Shown here piece by piece: positions 16,069-24,719 of a DNA stretch of 61,804 bases. This DNA comes from a virus: positions 1 to 61,804 of IMG/VR virus record IMGVR_UViG_3300047392_000043, one strand, 5' to 3'. Every line of letters starts with the position of its first letter. The stretch's first letter is position 1. The notes below the pieces were generated by a model. It ran no database searches. It saw only the letters and a program-made list of their open reading frames with translations, and had not been told where the DNA came from. Both the position numbers and the translations under genes were made by a program.

Positions 16069-17626
16069 TGTCAAGGTCTCCTTCAAGGTCCATTAACTTT
16101 TCATTGTCCAAACTTGCCATGTCATCATCATCTGGTACTTCTTCTGCTGTATCAAAGATATCATTGCTTTTGGCCTTACGGGCCGCCTCAACGCCACCAA
16201 AGCTAATTGAGTTCAAGAACGTTGTATTGTCCGAAATCATTTGACGCTTGTCTACCATTGGCGTAGCTGGATCAAATAACACTTCTACAAAGTTGTTAAA
16301 GTAAAGGATGTCGTTTGGAATAAACTCACTTAGGTTAGGAGCCTTCTTACCGTATCCTGTTGCATCACGATAATCTACGTTGGGGTTACGAGCATACTCA
16401 ATATCAGCTAAACGCAATGTTTCCTGTACTGCTTGGATATGGTTGTAAACGTTATGAGCCATGATAAACAAGTAAGACAAAGTATCCCAACTTGTTTTAC
16501 CAACCTTACCATTCTTATTTGGATCGTTAGGACCAAGATAACAAATGTCGCCGGCTACCAATCGTTCCATGATAGGTCCTTGGTGCGGCATTTCCAACTT
16601 AGAGTTTTTTAACGCCTTGTTATCAACACTCTTACTCATAGAGTAAGTTAGCTTGTTAGGAGTAAAGTAGTTGTAATTGTAAGACAATGCATAACCACCT
16701 GCCGCAACAAACGGACTTGCCGCGTCAAAGCTAATGTTAATGTTAGGATTGTAATGCTTTTGCAATTGTCGCTTGATACTAGTCAAATAACAAGCCCACT
16801 TTAGACGACCAATACCTAGAAAGTGAATCCAATCTTTATCAGAGATCAAATCATCTTCAATTAAGTCGAGCAAGCGGTTCAATACACTAGGCATGTGCTT
16901 CATGTTAATACCAGCAAACGCCCAACCTTCGAGTGTGCGATCTTTAGAGTAGCCCATTTCTTCAACAGATTCTGGCTTGCTAAAGTGTTTGATAGTGTCG
17001 TACCATAGTTTAGAGTTATCTGGTGTACTACCAGAGATAACGTTCAAGAACTTAGTAGCACCTGGCACACGATGCTTCATAAAGTAATGAAGATTGTGTA
17101 CTGAAATGTCTAGTGTATCTTCGAACTTGGTCAACCCAGTCTTGGCACTTAGAGGTGGTACTGCGGCAAACGCAGGAACGTCAAGTGTCATGGACCAGTC
17201 TGAAGTATGCTCTAAGTAGCGTAAAATTTCTTCACGGAACTTGTCACCTTCTGCACCTTTGATGTTCTTCCAATCCATCTTGATAACACCAGTTGCCAAT
17301 TGGAAACCAGAGCTATCACCTACAATGATTGTTTTGTTACGATCACGTTTGTGAATCATTGGCTCTTTGTCATCACAACGAGTCAAGTTGCGATCAGCAT
17401 GTCCTGCAGAGTACAATGCTACGCCATAATGATAGTAAGAGTTTTCGGGATCAAGAAAGTTTACGCCTTCAATTCCCTTTTCAAATTTAGCTGGCGCACG
17501 ACCTGGCGGTACAAAGTTAGGGTCGCTAGCAATCTTACCTAGCGTCTTAGTGTAGAAACCACTAATGGCTGGCAAGTAGAAGGCATAATTGCCTTCCATT
17601 GCTTTTTTAGTTAAGTCGATGCTCAT
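16058..17626 (-). CDS. dpdA: DpdA-like DNA transglycosylase (TGT superfamily)
   Basis: 522 residues. VGDSSGFQLATG (residues 102-113) matches the substrate loop D-S-G-G-F-Q of tRNA-guanine transglycosylases. HFLGIGRLKWA (268-278) and ISFDAASPF (298-306, candidate nucleophile Asp301) follow in the correct order. TGT swaps a guanine base for preQ0/preQ1; the phage and genomic-island DpdA branch does this on DNA. The C-terminal zinc site of cellular TGT is not evident. Its position next to clamp and polymerase, with queE, folE and a QueD-like gene in the same window, supports DNA rather than tRNA as substrate (inference). Confidence 0.72.
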   Translation of the reverse strand: MSIDLTKKAMEGNYAFYLPAISGFYTKTLGKIASDPNFVPPGRAPAKFEKGIEGVNFLDPENSYYHYGVALYSAGHADRNLTRCDDKEPMIHKRDRNKTIIVGDSSGFQLATGVIKMDWKNIKGAEGDKFREEILRYLEHTSDWSMTLDVPAFAAVPPLSAKTGLTKFEDTLDISVHNLHYFMKHRVPGATKFLNVISGSTPDNSKLWYDTIKHFSKPESVEEMGYSKDRTLEGWAFAGINMKHMPSVLNRLLDLIEDDLISDKDWIHFLGIGRLKWACYLTSIKRQLQKHYNPNINISFDAASPFVAAGGYALSYNYNYFTPNKLTYSMSKSVDNKALKNSKLEMPHQGPIMERLVAGDICYLGPNDPNKNGKVGKTSWDTLSYLFIMAHNVYNHIQAVQETLRLADIEYARNPNVDYRDATGYGKKAPNLSEFIPNDILYFNNFVEVLFDPATPMVDKRQMISDNTTFLNSISFGGVEAARKAKSNDIFDTAEEVPDDDDMASLDNEKLMDLEGDLDNDD

Positions 17627-18342
17627 TGCTGTGCAATTACTAGGTATTCGTATGCAATAACGCCAGAGTCGAATTCGATCTTGGCAACTTTTTCTGAGAT
17701 ACTAATAACAGGAGTACCTTGGCTTGCTGTCTTTAAGGCAAGCAACAAACTTTGAATAGGAAGTGTCACTGGACGCTTTAGTGTCTGTGTAGTATCTGCA
17801 AACACAAACTTACCTGAGTGGCCGCCACCAGCCGAGCCACCAAACGTAAAGATCAACTTGCCGTTATCTGTACTTGCTACCAAGTTAGGATCAATGCTGG
17901 CATACAAGCCTGCACGTTGGCTAAGTTCGCTAATCTTATTAGCGGCTGGCTTAACAACCACATCCCATGTAGTACCCTTGAATGAACGGCTCTTGGTCTT
18001 CATCAAGTTAGTAGGAGTTAAACGATACTCGTCTTTGTTTCCATCAACGCCACTGAACGCCAAGCGATCAATCTCACTCTTGTTGTTTGTACCAGTTGCT
18101 ACTTTGCTATCTTCGCTACGATACAAGCCGCTTAGACCTACTAGGAAGCCCAAGTTAAGCATACCAAACGCATCTGGCAGTTCATCTACTTTGGACTTGC
18201 TGTTAGCAAGAACAGTAATAGTAGAGTCCTCGGGATACGCTGTAAACTTAGTAGTATCAGCGTCCTGTTCAACTAGGATCTCGTCAAAGGTTCCTAGACT
18301 TGCGATGTTTTTTGCTACATCAAGCACAATATCTTTTAGCAT
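17623..18342 (-). CDS. 45: Sliding clamp (gp45-like)
   Basis: 239 residues, close to the T4 gp45 length (228). It is rich in beta-strands with the repeated pattern of a processivity clamp, including DDTTKF-type N-terminal strands (EQDADTTKFTAYPEDSTITV), LGFLVGLSGLY and the C-terminal KIEFDSGVIAYEYLVIAQQ. It lies directly upstream of dpdA and downstream of gp43, as expected for the replication block. In T4, gp45 also activates late transcription. Position and overall pattern carry the call. Confidence 0.65.
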   Translation of the reverse strand: MLKDIVLDVAKNIASLGTFDEILVEQDADTTKFTAYPEDSTITVLANSKSKVDELPDAFGMLNLGFLVGLSGLYRSEDSKVATGTNNKSEIDRLAFSGVDGNKDEYRLTPTNLMKTKSRSFKGTTWDVVVKPAANKISELSQRAGLYASIDPNLVASTDNGKLIFTFGGSAGGGHSGKFVFADTTQTLKRPVTLPIQSLLLALKTASQGTPVISISEKVAKIEFDSGVIAYEYLVIAQQ

Positions 18343-18368
18343 TGTTGTGGTTCTCCAGTTATGTTACA

Positions 18369-18397
18369 ATTATAGTTTAAAAAGTTTTTAAAGTCAA
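18369..18397 (-). promoter_or_regulatory. Near-consensus sigma70 promoter before the clamp operon
   Basis: Minus strand: TTGACT at 18397-18392, exactly 17 bases, then TATAAT at 18374-18369. It lies in the 60-base gap between gp43 and the clamp gene, 27 bases before the clamp ATG (18342), and would drive clamp, dpdA and downstream genes early in infection using host RNA polymerase. Confidence 0.8.
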
Positions 18398-18402
18398 GGG
18401 AT

Positions 18403-21051
18403 TTAGGAAAACAAGTCATCCAAAAATCCTCTATCCTTACTTAGATTTAGGTCCCAGTTAAGTACACCCAAAAGGTTATCAATCTTGGAGTCGATGATCT
18501 TTTCTTCCATCGCACCATGATCAAATGGTAGCTCCTTGAACCAGTCTGGCAGGTTCATCTCATCAATTGGATAAGCAATTGAATTGATTTGAAGCGGATT
18601 GTTCTTTAGCTTACACACAATAGCTTTCTGGCCATCAGTGATGTCCATACTACGTCTATCGCCATAGGCTTCTTTAATACGATTCCAGTTAATAGCCGCC
18701 ATAGCATGTCCTACACCACACTTGCCTGTTTTCTTGTATGTGTCTGTATGCTTAGTTAGATTGTTAACACGCTTAGGTGTGCCCTTTTCCCAGCCTGGAC
18801 GACTCTTAAACTCCTCACGGAACTGTTTGACACGAGCCATGACTGTTTCCATGCTTGCACCTTCTAGTGTCATAGTAAGTGCTTCTTCTAAGAAACGTTG
18901 CATAAACTCTGGAGTATCGGCTCGCTTCATATCAAGACCCATGGCTTTAAGTTCGCCCTTAGATCCGTCCTTATCTTTGCGCTTGCCTTCCTTATCTGTA
19001 ATAAGAACAGCATAACGCTTTTTGGTCATATAAATGCCTTTGGATGCAACTACTTCTCGACCTGCTTTGATAATCTCGCCTTGACTTGCTGGAGCATTAA
19101 AAGCACGATTCATAAAGGCCGGGAACGTGCCGTTTACTTGATCAGAGATAGCATCATACAATTCAATAATCTTATCCACTGTCCAATCAATCTCACCACG
19201 TTCAATTTGTTCTTTGAACACTGGTACAGCCGAGAAGTAAACAGAGTCAGTGTCGCCATAGATAATAGCTTTACCCATATGATCGTATTCACCAGTTAAG
19301 CAATCATTTACTTGACTTGCCATGTGGCGTGCAACAAGACGTCCGCATAGTGTGGTACTCTGTCCAAGTCGTTGATCAAAGAATCGACTGCCTGCGTTCA
19401 ACAACGCACCATAAGCAGAGTTCAAGTTAATCTTCTTAACCAGCTGGCGCTTGTCCCAGAAGTCGTACATGTCTGTACCATATGCTTCTTTGGCCTTTGC
19501 TTGCAATTCCTTACGTTCAGCATACCAACGTTCCAGCAAGCCTGGAATAACACCTTTGGTGTCATACTTGAAGATGGTACCATTGCCACTAATCATAAGT
19601 GGTTGGCCACCGTGGAACACATAGTCATACACTTGTGCCGAACTCATTTGTGTACTTGTACCATCTGTCCAGTCAATGATCTCAGTTTGACCAATGTCGC
19701 GGTTCATTACAGATTCGTATTCAAAGCAAGCAAACTTACCTTCCCAGAATTCTGCAATGCCCTTACCTTCTGCAATAAACTCGTCAATACCAGCTAGTGT
19801 GCGAGTCTGGCGTACTTGTCCAATAATAGTCTCGGGACTCATATTCAACGCACGGATCAGCGATGGATACAGTGAGTTAATGTCCATGGAGCCAATCCAG
19901 TCATGCATACCTGCTTTAGGTACTGCAACATACGCACCAGCAGCCGCATTGTCTTTTGAATCTTCACTACGACGAGGACGGTCTGGTACCACCATGTTAA
20001 GGCGGTGAGCTTCATTGATAACAGCTTGGTCAGTCACAGCAACTGCACCTAACGTGCCACGAAGCGTGACAGTGTTTGCATGGCTAATCAGATTAGTAAG
20101 TTCAATAAACTTTAACTTGTCGTCTAGTTTCTTAAGCAATACAACGTCTTGTCTGTTATAAGCAACAAACTTTTCAAAGTCGTTGTTGTATAGTTGATCC
20201 AACGTGCCTTCATAGTGGATCTTGTTTTCACCTAGTTCAATTTCACCAACATAGTCCAGTCGATAGCTTGGAAGTTCGTGATAGTTATACTTGCGATACA
20301 GTTCAAGATAGTCAAGGTGGACACGACCAATAGGATCAAATGTTTCTAGAGTTTTGCCGTACTTTTCATACTCACGCTTCTTGGGATACTGATCCCACAA
20401 ACAAATGCGACGAGTTTGGTCTTTGCCCAACACACGAGTAATGCGGTTAGTGGTGTACGGAATATCAAAGCCTTCTGAGTTCCAACCACTTAGTATGTCA
20501 GCGTCTTCGATCAGCTCGAGCCACATGTCGAGCATTTCCTTTTCGCTGTTGCATAAGATAGTGTTGTCAAACTTGGCACAAATTTCTTTGGCAACTTCAA
20601 CACTCATGCCATCGGGCTTTAGGCAAAGAGTAATGTTGACATCCATCCATGTCAAGTATGTGGTAATGGCTGTGATATAGTTGAATGGATCCTCAGGTGG
20701 AGCAAAGCCCTTTACCTTGTCGTAAGATACCTCAATGTCGAAAAAGGCAACGTGAAGGTTAGGCGCATCTTGGCCTCCATACACTTCTTCCAAGCAACGG
20801 TTAAGCGGCTTGTAATCGCTTTCGCATAGTTTTCTGTTGCTGTAGATTCTACGCTCTTTGTCAAATGCCGCGGCATTGCCAAGGATGACTCTGCTAACTC
20901 GGTCGCCAGCAATGTTAGTAAACTTACCTTTAGAGTCAGGATAGTAAAATACGTACTTGGCAGGATACTGTTTGAGTACCCTCTTACCATCAACACGTTC
21001 TACAACGTGGATGATCTCTTTCTTTTTATCGTGATATGCGTCAATGAACAT
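18403..21051 (-). CDS. 43: Family B DNA polymerase (gp43-like)
   Basis: 882 residues, the length of T4 gp43 (898). Exonuclease motifs: FDIEVSY (105-107 DIE), SGWNSEGFDIPY (about 189-199) and YNRQDVVLL (298-306). Polymerase motifs: DINSLYPSLIRALN (390-403), KKINLNSAYG (539-548) and YGDTDSVYF (598-606). All catalytic acids are present, so replication and proofreading should both work. It is intact, in one piece, without intein or split. Confidence 0.97.
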   Translation of the reverse strand: MFIDAYHDKKKEIIHVVERVDGKRVLKQYPAKYVFYYPDSKGKFTNIAGDRVSRVILGNAAAFDKERRIYSNRKLCESDYKPLNRCLEEVYGGQDAPNLHVAFFDIEVSYDKVKGFAPPEDPFNYITAITTYLTWMDVNITLCLKPDGMSVEVAKEICAKFDNTILCNSEKEMLDMWLELIEDADILSGWNSEGFDIPYTTNRITRVLGKDQTRRICLWDQYPKKREYEKYGKTLETFDPIGRVHLDYLELYRKYNYHELPSYRLDYVGEIELGENKIHYEGTLDQLYNNDFEKFVAYNRQDVVLLKKLDDKLKFIELTNLISHANTVTLRGTLGAVAVTDQAVINEAHRLNMVVPDRPRRSEDSKDNAAAGAYVAVPKAGMHDWIGSMDINSLYPSLIRALNMSPETIIGQVRQTRTLAGIDEFIAEGKGIAEFWEGKFACFEYESVMNRDIGQTEIIDWTDGTSTQMSSAQVYDYVFHGGQPLMISGNGTIFKYDTKGVIPGLLERWYAERKELQAKAKEAYGTDMYDFWDKRQLVKKINLNSAYGALLNAGSRFFDQRLGQSTTLCGRLVARHMASQVNDCLTGEYDHMGKAIIYGDTDSVYFSAVPVFKEQIERGEIDWTVDKIIELYDAISDQVNGTFPAFMNRAFNAPASQGEIIKAGREVVASKGIYMTKKRYAVLITDKEGKRKDKDGSKGELKAMGLDMKRADTPEFMQRFLEEALTMTLEGASMETVMARVKQFREEFKSRPGWEKGTPKRVNNLTKHTDTYKKTGKCGVGHAMAAINWNRIKEAYGDRRSMDITDGQKAIVCKLKNNPLQINSIAYPIDEMNLPDWFKELPFDHGAMEEKIIDSKIDNLLGVLNWDLNLSKDRGFLDDLFS

Positions 21052-21068
21052 GTATTATGTATTTCTCT

Positions 21069-21461
21069 TTAGTAGAAGTGTCTAGCCAGTGCTTCACGTA
21101 GCCGTTCATCATCTACTTTAATTTCTAGTTCTTTGAGGGTATTGGATAGCACATGCTCTAAGTCTTCAAAGCGGTAAATGGCATTGTGTAGGCCCAAAAA
21201 TCCAGCATGTTGGGCGGCGGCATAAGCCTCTGGTCCCCAGCCAAAAGTATCATATAAGATACCACGATAGCTACGACCCTCATCAAGTTCGCCCCGTGCT
21301 AACTTTTCAACCACTGCACAAAATGCCCATAGCTGTTCTTCTGGTTCAAGGCTTGAGTAATATGAATTGGCCATTTGTTGCCACTCGTCTGCGGCTTTGG
21401 CAAATTCTCTGCCAGACTCATGTAATGCATCCATTACTTCTTGTTTTTTGATTTCTTCCAT
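21069..21461 (-). CDS. Unrecognised helical phage protein
   Basis: 130 residues, almost entirely helical, with SLEPEEQLWAFCAVVEKL, GRSYRGILYDTFGWGPEAY and AAAQHAGFLGLHNAI. It lies between gp43 and the small-protein array. I recall similar proteins only as hypotheticals in T4-like phages. Confidence 0.6.
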   Translation of the reverse strand: MEEIKKQEVMDALHESGREFAKAADEWQQMANSYYSSLEPEEQLWAFCAVVEKLARGELDEGRSYRGILYDTFGWGPEAYAAAQHAGFLGLHNAIYRFEDLEHVLSNTLKELEIKVDDERLREALARHFY

Positions 21462-21475
21462 ATGTTAGTATAGCA

Positions 21476-21697
21476 TTATTGTTTAAGATTGTCAAGCATC
21501 TCGTCCTGTGCTTGTTGGTGCCATTCCTTCATCCAAGGACTATGATCACATTCGCGCACATGAGCCATTATACGTTTGCGACCTGCGCCTTCGACTGCCT
21601 CACCAAGAAAGAAGTGCAGTATCACACGACCATGATGTTTAATTTCAATAATCATAGGATCATGCTTTGCGTTATCCCATGTAAATTCTTCGTACAT
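21476..21697 (-). CDS. Unrecognised small protein at the 3' end of the array
   Basis: 73 residues, MYEEFTWDNAKHDPMIIEIKH, ending EWHQQAQDEMLDNLKQ. Strand-rich first half, helical second half. It lacks both array motifs, so it is a neighbour rather than a member. Confidence 0.55.
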   Translation of the reverse strand: MYEEFTWDNAKHDPMIIEIKHHGRVILHFFLGEAVEGAGRKRIMAHVRECDHSPWMKEWHQQAQDEMLDNLKQ

Positions 21698-21698
21698 A

Positions 21699-21974
21699 TT
21701 AACTCCAAGTTAGTTTAAAAAGCGCCGCCTCGTTTTTGTTTTCGAAGACCCATGTGTTAGCACGATGCTTCCAATGATGCTTGCATTCATTGTGTAGCCA
21801 ATTGTTCATATCAAGTGTAATGCCAGAAGCAAAGAACTTTGGAAGTTCAACCTTTGTCCAACCAACTGCAACCATCATATCTGTCAACAGTTCCCAATTG
21901 ATTTCCTCTGCTAGGATCTTTGCCATTTGATCAGCATACTGCTCTTCCATGACCTGTGTTGCAGTTTTGTTCAT
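21699..21974 (-). CDS. Array paralogue 1 (W-x-x-[ED]-N / EAALFKLTW)
   Basis: 91 residues. NNWLHNECKHHW (57-68) and WVFENKNEAALFKLTW (75-90). It has an extra N-terminal helical part (EEQYADQMAKILAEE) not seen in most members. The NECKHH segment is nearly shared with the paralogue at 23780-24034, suggesting a recent duplication of that part. Confidence 0.7.
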   Translation of the reverse strand: MNKTATQVMEEQYADQMAKILAEEINWELLTDMMVAVGWTKVELPKFFASGITLDMNNWLHNECKHHWKHRANTWVFENKNEAALFKLTWS

Positions 21975-21975
21975 A

Positions 21976-22206
21976 TTATTGTCCGATTACATCAAACATA
22001 TCAGCATACTCGCTTTTGGCCCATTGCCCATTGTCCCCGCCGTAGTGCCAAATACAACGTCGATAGATAGTTCTAAGCCATACACGCTCACCTGATTTGG
22101 TCTTAACAGGTCGCCAAGCAAACCAAAGCCGCCATGGTTCAATTTCAACCTTACGCCAGATGTTGCCATCTGTTGTAACAGAATCTGGTGCTGTATTGTA
22201 GTTCAT
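21976..22206 (-). CDS. Second small paralogue family, copy A
   Basis: 76 residues from the ATG at 22206, which overlaps the upstream stop (ATGA). RLWFAWRPVKTKSGERVW, RRCIWHYG and EYADMFDVI recur in the gene at 24691-24966 (VYAWWPVKTIYGEYVW, KRKVWVSWG, QYATAFDLI). The pair forms a second, smaller family interleaved with the main array. No function recognised. Confidence 0.65.
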   Translation of the reverse strand: MNYNTAPDSVTTDGNIWRKVEIEPWRLWFAWRPVKTKSGERVWLRTIYRRCIWHYGGDNGQWAKSEYADMFDVIGQ

Positions 22207-22445
22207 GCGCCCCACCTCAACATAAAAAATGCACGATCATTGGTGTCCTTGATGCGCCAAATGTTGACGCCCCAGATAGAAGCCGCCCAAGTTGATCCTT
22301 CAATATTCGATGCCAATGCGGCTTCAATACCATTTTCATTGCACCATTCTTTAACTTTTATACGATACTTTGCAGGCACTTCAACATCACGCTCGTCGCT
22401 TATGAGTTTCATCCCGTTGCGTTCTCTAAAGACTTTCATTCCCAT
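22203..22445 (-). CDS. Array paralogue 2
   Basis: 80 residues from the ATG at 22445 (MGMKVFRERNGMK). VKEWCNENGIEAAL is the first motif and IWRIKDTNDRAFFMLRWGA the second, with Asp-Arg replacing the usual acidic-Ala. Its ATG touches the upstream stop. Confidence 0.65.
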   Translation of the reverse strand: MGMKVFRERNGMKLISDERDVEVPAKYRIKVKEWCNENGIEAALASNIEGSTWAASIWGVNIWRIKDTNDRAFFMLRWGA

Positions 22446-22654
22446 TATGACCACCTTAGTTTACACATTATAGCATGTTCAATTTCGTCAAACACAATAA
22501 TAGCACGAGTGCCTTGTGCATGAACTTTAAGTTCATATTTGCTTCGATCCCATTCAACAAGTTCATCAAGCCAGTCTCGCAGTTCTATAACTTCTGCTGT
22601 ACGTGCATCAATATCAAACAGGGTATGTTCTTTTAGTTTAATGCGAACTATCAT
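22445..22654 (-). CDS. Array paralogue 3
   Basis: 69 residues. First motif weak (LRDWLDELVEWDR); second motif IIVFDEIEHAIMCKLRWS. The N-terminus is a short beta-hairpin (MIVRIKLKEHTLFDID). One of the smallest members. Confidence 0.65.
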   Translation of the reverse strand: MIVRIKLKEHTLFDIDARTAEVIELRDWLDELVEWDRSKYELKVHAQGTRAIIVFDEIEHAIMCKLRWS

Positions 22655-22796
22655 ATGGCGGGGCTATTGGTCGCTTCGTGCAATACTCGCAGTTGGCATC
22701 ATCACACTTATCTTCTAGCCACTTGTTGCATGTTTCGCAATAGTACGAATCGTACTCTTCCGAATAGTTTTTCTTGCAGTCTTCTTTACAATCCAT
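22638..22796 (-). CDS. 52-residue cysteine-rich zinc-ribbon-like protein
   Basis: Direct translation from the ATG at 22796 to the stop at 22638. MDCKEDCKKNYSEEYDSYYC, then ETCNKW, DKCDDANCEYCTKR: seven Cys arranged as C-x3-C, C-x2-C and C-x4-C-x2-C, likely binding one or two zinc ions. Its start touches the upstream stop (TAATG) and its end overlaps paralogue 3 by 17 bases. It is not a member of the array family. Confidence 0.6.
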   Translation of the reverse strand: MDCKEDCKKNYSEEYDSYYCETCNKWLEDKCDDANCEYCTKRPIAPPYDSSH

Positions 22797-23062
22797 TATT
22801 CACCCCATGACAATTTAAGGTACGTGTATAGTTCTTCGTGTATGTCAAACACGTTTCTGTGCAACATCCACTTACTGTCAATATGGTCAAACCACTCTTT
22901 GTTTTCAACCCCGTGTTCGCGTACCCATATAGATACATCCTTGCGGCAACTAACAGTGTACCATGTTGCTCCATCAACAGTTGCTTGATCTAAAACTTCA
23001 AAGTTCCCTTCACCCATATGGGAAATACTCCATTGCTGTTGGACGGCAGTTTTGACTATCAT
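22796..23062 (-). CDS. Array paralogue 4
   Basis: 88 residues from the ATG at 23062 (MIVKTAVQQQW), which overlaps the upstream stop; the longer reading frame runs into the membrane-protein gene. VSIWVREHGVENKEW is motif 1 and VFDIHEELYTYLKLSWGE is motif 2. Confidence 0.65.
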   Translation of the reverse strand: MIVKTAVQQQWSISHMGEGNFEVLDQATVDGATWYTVSCRKDVSIWVREHGVENKEWFDHIDSKWMLHRNVFDIHEELYTYLKLSWGE

Positions 23063-23424
23063 ACAGTCACTAGTGCAACAAGTCCAACATAAGTCAAGGC
23101 GTGCAGGAATTGATCCAAGCCCAACAGCCACCAAAATTGTTCGTGTGTGTTTGCACCCCAGCCGTACTTTTTGTTGATGTTCATCTTGGCCCAATCAATG
23201 TGGTAGTGAACCAGCATGTCAATTAGACCTAGGTAAATGGCTGCAACAGGAGCGTACCACATAAAACACAATGCTGTGAAAATGCCATGTAAGCCCGAGT
23301 GCAGTATGCCTCCAGGGTGTCCGTATGTACCTTTGTTCATCCACTGGTATGGTTTTTGTAGCGGAAAATCTACTACAAAATGTTTAGTAAAAAGAAATGC
23401 AATTAGGATCAATGTATCATTCAT
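23059..23424 (-). CDS. DUF3307-like integral membrane protein
   Basis: 121 residues from the ATG at 23424 (MNDTLILIAFLFTKHF), with GGAG upstream. KHFVVDFPLQKPYQWMNK and HSGLHGIFTALCF match the DUF3307 membrane family (HxxxDFxLQ...H). Three or four hydrophobic helices. An isolated membrane gene inside the array; role unknown. Confidence 0.7.
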   Translation of the reverse strand: MNDTLILIAFLFTKHFVVDFPLQKPYQWMNKGTYGHPGGILHSGLHGIFTALCFMWYAPVAAIYLGLIDMLVHYHIDWAKMNINKKYGWGANTHEQFWWLLGLDQFLHALTYVGLVALVTV

Positions 23425-23426
23425 GG

Positions 23427-23783
23427 TTAGCTCCACATTAGTTTTGCAATTATAGCACACTCTTGATGCTTTTGCCTAATCTTTATTGTAAGCCGGTTGT
23501 CCGTTGCGTCTCGGTCCGCCATACCCCAATCCCAATCCCATTTTTGTCGGCCCACATTGGCTTCCATCCAGGGCCTATAGTGATCGTTTGGATCAGTTGA
23601 TTCTGTTGACACTTTTGATCCATCTGGATCTTCGTATAGAGTTACCCAACCAACGGGCCACTTTACGTTGATAATAACACCTGGCATAAATCGCCACCAA
23701 AGTTTTTCACGCAGATTCATACCACATGGGAAATGCACACCGTTAGGTAGTGTAAACAGCTTTTTTATTTCTAATATACTCAT
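23427..23783 (-). CDS. Array paralogue 5
   Basis: 118 residues from the ATG at 23783 (ATGA overlap). Long version: a Trp-rich first half (LREKLWWRFMPGVIINVKW), motif 1 RPWMEANVGRQKW, and motif 2 IKIRQKHQECAIIAKLMWS, where Glu-Cys replaces acidic-Ala. Confidence 0.6.
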   Translation of the reverse strand: MSILEIKKLFTLPNGVHFPCGMNLREKLWWRFMPGVIINVKWPVGWVTLYEDPDGSKVSTESTDPNDHYRPWMEANVGRQKWDWDWGMADRDATDNRLTIKIRQKHQECAIIAKLMWS

Positions 23784-24034
23784 GCCCATGTCAGCGCAAA
23801 CAGCGCCGCCTCTTCGTCACATTCAAATTGAATAAACTTTTCTTCTAAGTAGCCGGGACTGTGATAGTAAGGGTGCTTGCAGTTTTCTTTGAGCCATTCG
23901 TTTACCTTATAGTCTTTATAACTTATTTGCCACTGTGCTTGTACACCATCTACTGTTTTAGCATACGTAACTTTGTGCAACACTGGAAACTGTACTCCCG
24001 GCCATGCATCGTTTGTTTTATAAGTTACTGTCAT
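23780..24034 (-). CDS. Array paralogue 6
   Basis: 84 residues from the ATG at 24034 (MTVTYKTNDAWPGVQF). Motif 1 VNEWLKENCKHPYY and motif 2 FIQFECDEEAALFALTWA, both near consensus. The start codon forms ATGA with the preceding stop. Confidence 0.7.
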   Translation of the reverse strand: MTVTYKTNDAWPGVQFPVLHKVTYAKTVDGVQAQWQISYKDYKVNEWLKENCKHPYYHSPGYLEEKFIQFECDEEAALFALTWA

Positions 24035-24288
24035 GACCATCTCAATATAAACATTGCGGCATCTTCTTGCTCGCGAAACCAAAACTTTGCGTTATTAACA
24101 TACCAACGATGGCAAACACCTTGTTCGCCCCACACATCACCAGCAACACCATACTGCTCCACACACCATTCTATCATTTCATGCCAAGTTTGATTCTCCC
24201 AGTTGGGAGTATACCCTTCTGGCTTTAGTGTGTAATAGCGAGCGCCATGATGTCGTCCTGGTTCTCGTATGATAACTCGTTGTGTCAT
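24031..24288 (-). CDS. Array paralogue 7
   Basis: 85 residues from the ATG at 24288 (MTQRVIIREPGRHHG). Motif 1 MIEWCVEQYGVAG, motif 2 FWFREQEDAAMFILRWS, the best match to the family consensus. Rich in Trp and His. Confidence 0.7.
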   Translation of the reverse strand: MTQRVIIREPGRHHGARYYTLKPEGYTPNWENQTWHEMIEWCVEQYGVAGDVWGEQGVCHRWYVNNAKFWFREQEDAAMFILRWS

Positions 24289-24719
24289 TGACCCCATTGC
24301 AGTTTAAAAATAAAATAGTCTTCGTCGTCTTGAAAAGCAAAGAACCAATGGTCTCCTCCGCCTAGTTCATTTACTTCCCATTGGTTGGCAGTACTTGGCG
24401 CTTTCATTACACGATGGCAATCATACCGCCACTTGCCTTGCAAGTGTTCCTCACACCATTCGCATATAACATGGAACCCATCGCGATAGCCACCGGGCCC
24501 ATAATCATATATTCTTTTATAAACAAAGTTTTCGTAGTTTTCAAAACAATGAATATGCTTGTAGCCTTGATAGTAGTTTCTTATTTGAGAGGCACGCGGC
24601 ACATGGTCTGGATCGTACTTGCGTTCGTACTCTTTGCGATTGCGGCAATGATGCTTTTTTAGAAAGCGGTCTTCTTTCCAAGCCGCGTACCTAGCTTTGA
24701 TATCGAGCATTAGGGTCAT
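24285..24719 (-). CDS. Array paralogue 8 (longest, with basic N-terminal extension)
   Basis: 144 residues; ATG 24719 or ATG 24710 are both possible. An N-terminal basic part (KEDRFLKKHHCRNRKEYERK) precedes the family region: ICEWCEEHLQGKWR and WFFAFQDDEDYFIFKLQWGQ. I recall this longer form from other T4-like phages as a hypothetical protein, so it may be the ancestral member. Confidence 0.7.
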   Translation of the reverse strand: MTLMLDIKARYAAWKEDRFLKKHHCRNRKEYERKYDPDHVPRASQIRNYYQGYKHIHCFENYENFVYKRIYDYGPGGYRDGFHVICEWCEEHLQGKWRYDCHRVMKAPSTANQWEVNELGGGDHWFFAFQDDEDYFIFKLQWGQ

